Positions 4,701-5,661 of a DNA stretch of 5,661 nucleotides are shown here, in pieces. The notes below the pieces were generated by a model. The model did no database searches. It was not told the origin of the DNA and saw only the letters and a program-made list of their open reading frames with translations. A program made the translations under genes and the position numbers. The stretch comes from Desulfobulbaceae bacterium (lineage in GTDB: Bacteria > Desulfobacterota > Desulfobulbia > Desulfobulbales > Desulfocapsaceae). Within the stretch, counting starts at the first letter, position 1, and the number at the start of each line of letters is the position of its first letter. The stretch covers positions 1 to 5,661 of the forward strand of contig DAOVUU010000192.1 in the NCBI GenBank assembly GCA_030632405.1. Direction: 5' to 3'.

Positions 4701-5661
4701 ACCGGTGAGTTTGAGGTGAATAATCAGAGCTGAAAAAAGCGTCGAACACCACTTTGGCTCACGCATAATAAGATGGAGCCATACTCTGATATTTGACAGA
4801 TGTGCCGGATTTGAAAGAGGCTGCCAGTTTTCATCAACCCCTATAACGTTTGCATGTTGAAAACCGAATCGCACAACCTCCCAGAGAAATGCCTCAACCA
4901 TCCGGCTGTTTCCCCGGTCAAAGACCTCTCCTCCCAGGACCTGTATACACTGGAGAGATGTGTGGGGAAATTTACGAATATTGGCTTTAAGCAGTTTGAA
5001 AGTCGTGAGTAGAAATTCTTCAATTTCTTCAAAACTCTGTTGTCTGATTAACTGCACCAGACTGCGATTGATCTCCCGCAACGTCTCTTCATGGATAAGG
5101 TATAACCCTTTTGTATCCATGATTTTAAACAGAAAGAGGAGTTTTCTGTTTTCATTGAAAAAATACATGTCCCCGGCGTCCTGCTCACGGCGTTGCAGAT
5201 CTTCCTCGTCCACTGCAAGCTTTCCCGGTATCGCCCTGTAATATTTTACGATATCTACATGGGCCGGTAATTCCAGCAGCAATTTGAGCCGGCCCAGCCC
5301 ATCCCCTTCCAATTCAAGAGAACTAAGTACGCCGAGGTGTTTCTCCATGGTACGATGGGATATTGGAGAAAACAACCGGGAAAAACGTGATTTCTTTTCG
5401 GGAATGGAGCACCGTGTCAGGAACCAGTCCAGAGGATCGTCCTCTTTCAGCCAGTAGCCATAACATCGCCTGAAAACCGTTTGAACCAACTCCACGAGGG
5501 GCAGATAATCATAACCATTTCCATCATCTTCTGTGACCGCCACCAGCCGTTTTGCAATCCTTGCGACAGGCTGCTGACCATGGACAATATGCATTATGAC
5601 CGGCCCGTCATCATCATCAAAGGCGGCTAATCTGAGAAATATCTGATTGAGCTCAGGCCCG
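1797..5661 (-). CDS. PPDK-like phosphotransferase with a large unassigned N-terminal region and no PEP/pyruvate barrel (5' end outside window)
   Basis: The frame is open from the right edge to TAG at 1799-1797, giving at least 1287 residues. The first ATG (5594) has no SD, and 22 further in-frame codons lie upstream of it, so the true start is beyond the window. Numbers below count from that ATG. Residues 1 to about 763 are charged and helix-rich; I recognise no domain, signal peptide or membrane segment. From about 767 to 1118 comes the nucleotide-binding domain of pyruvate phosphate dikinase: LGNKGFNLA (Lys776), SVRSGGAISMPGMM (Arg848), VQAMVFGN, AGSGVVFT, GDQGEDIVSG, EIEFTFEG (Glu1092) and LLQTRD (Gln1107, Arg1109). 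From about 1136 to 1250 comes the swivelling phosphohistidine domain, SRGGQTSHASVVA, with His1199 (codon 2000-1998). The motifs are of PPDK rather than PpsA style. The protein ends 66 residues after His1199, so the C-terminal PEP/pyruvate barrel with its catalytic Cys is missing. ATP-dependent phosphorylation of His1199 looks possible. The acceptor is unknown and may be bound by the N-terminal region or a partner. Confidence 0.9.
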   Translation of the reverse strand, partial: GPELNQIFLRLAAFDDDDGPVIMHIVHGQQPVARIAKRLVAVTEDDGNGYDYLPLVELVQTVFRRCYGYWLKEDDPLDWFLTRCSIPEKKSRFSRLFSPISHRTMEKHLGVLSSLELEGDGLGRLKLLLELPAHVDIVKYYRAIPGKLAVDEEDLQRREQDAGDMYFFNENRKLLFLFKIMDTKGLYLIHEETLREINRSLVQLIRQQSFEEIEEFLLTTFKLLKANIRKFPHTSLQCIQVLGGEVFDRGNSRMVEAFLWEVVRFGFQHANVIGVDENWQPLSNPAHLSNIRVWLHLIMREPKWCSTLFSALIIHLKLTGTCVKDTDLFQRDITELLNHPIEPIYNLAKQFTKLMPVFFNEIGSEGELRDVSTELDEIHRRKDGLIHFLRKQGHVESSNLIVNFIQAIFQFWKSKDRVVLSSYLPEEVYCQVKTEGKYVDEQYILSERFWREMAIEKAQDIVFKDEATIVEFLERQKDLDRNEVRRFELLVRMYKLLHKKYNLGFQQLRSELNRAVNDGFPEIGQLLSEKLDLGDTRQCLEVLLNTLEGLKETILSEEKFEAREDIYYKRHIAVDIPSVYGRYKEKKFDALSLTFRLENLANIYLERLPQTVNLSIITQATFYNIVRCINIYMKALAIDGITSRRLSTSLSLLKNSLKVPRFSYTQYLDIVRGMSEGVKDIIYASYTNIHQNNLSIIIPQIDKDNLLPKYQNLYDSDEITNTVQKLSEMFFREMISSTFGLQHLDNFILRILQTLENQKDILDERKLNLLMTYNPDRALSLLKGVNPFTNDLIHLGNKGFNLATLTGEGKPVPPAFVITTEIFRCREVVLGYSQTREEFMKRIRNSLNEVEKQTGKIFGSPDAPLLLSVRSGGAISMPGMMATVHNIGFNEELIEESIARNGMKYFSWDNYRRFLQSWAMISGMGREDFQILMDDAKKRHSVSLKREFSPEQMKELALSYQRLIRQRGIGIPDDPWLQLVNAIELVLDSWKTHKAMEYRRIMDVSDSWGTAVIVQAMVFGNRSENAGSGVVFTAHPYRKVQRVALWGDYAYGDQGEDIVSGLVTSCAISVEQAELDGRSVDETLEKMFPAIYRALLEVSRELVYDKRWNPQEIEFTFEGPEPEDFYLLQTRDMITIKKKEHLNVFVQTPEIETAHLGKGVGVSGSALSGRAVFTEEDIKELRESDPDTPIILIRQDTVPEDIKAVSLADGLLTSRGGQTSHASVVAVRLGKTCVVGCGSLKVHEAEQYCEIAGVKIGFGDPVSIDGRNGQFLNGMHPVLEEYHILPI

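Noticed and set aside
2841..5241. Several 60-93-codon frames on both strands inside the large gene
   Set aside because: All are antisense or out-of-frame shadows of one continuous long coding frame and have no motifs of their own.

Overview
The window looks like a chromosomal stretch from a bacterium of the Desulfobacterota (old Deltaproteobacteria) type. The assignment is an inference. It rests on the kinds of small Cys-rich proteins present (a two-CW domain protein and a SAP-like Cys-cluster protein), on the TAGC-rich and CACAGAG-type intergenic repeats that I associate from memory with that group, and on a probable sulfur-responsive ArsR-family regulator. There is no rRNA, tRNA, CRISPR array or recognisable transposase.

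Layout. The left edge carries the start of a two-CW domain gene on the minus strand (1-100). A gene-poor stretch of about 650 bp follows. It holds two direct copies of a composite repeat (134-296 and 558-712), separated by 261 bp of AT-rich unique DNA with several small palindromes. Copy 2 runs into the promoter region of a short plus-strand operon: an ArsR-family winged-helix repressor (756-1043), then a two-helix YgaP-type (DUF2892) membrane protein whose best start is the ATG at 1109. Convergent to it is a 74-residue SAP-like/Cys-cluster protein on the minus strand (1329-1553). The interval 1554-1796 holds a large CACAGAG-type inverted repeat and a small GCCC/GGGC hairpin. The rest (1797-5661, minus strand) is one very long gene, still open at the right edge. 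It encodes a protein of at least 1287 residues: about 785 residues of helix-rich sequence I cannot assign, then the nucleotide-binding and phosphohistidine domains of pyruvate phosphate dikinase. The PEP/pyruvate TIM barrel is absent.

Function. The regulator has Cys26 and Cys92, 66 residues apart, in the same places as the dithiol pair of the persulfide sensors SqrR and BigR. Its partner is the membrane part of YgaP. The pair resembles E. coli ygaV-ygaP without the rhodanese domain, which suggests a small sulfide- or persulfide-responsive unit. The large dikinase-like protein keeps all visible phosphoryl-transfer residues, including the swivelling histidine, but lacks the pyruvate site. It probably phosphorylates something other than pyruvate, or works with a partner. 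It is the least understood item in the window.
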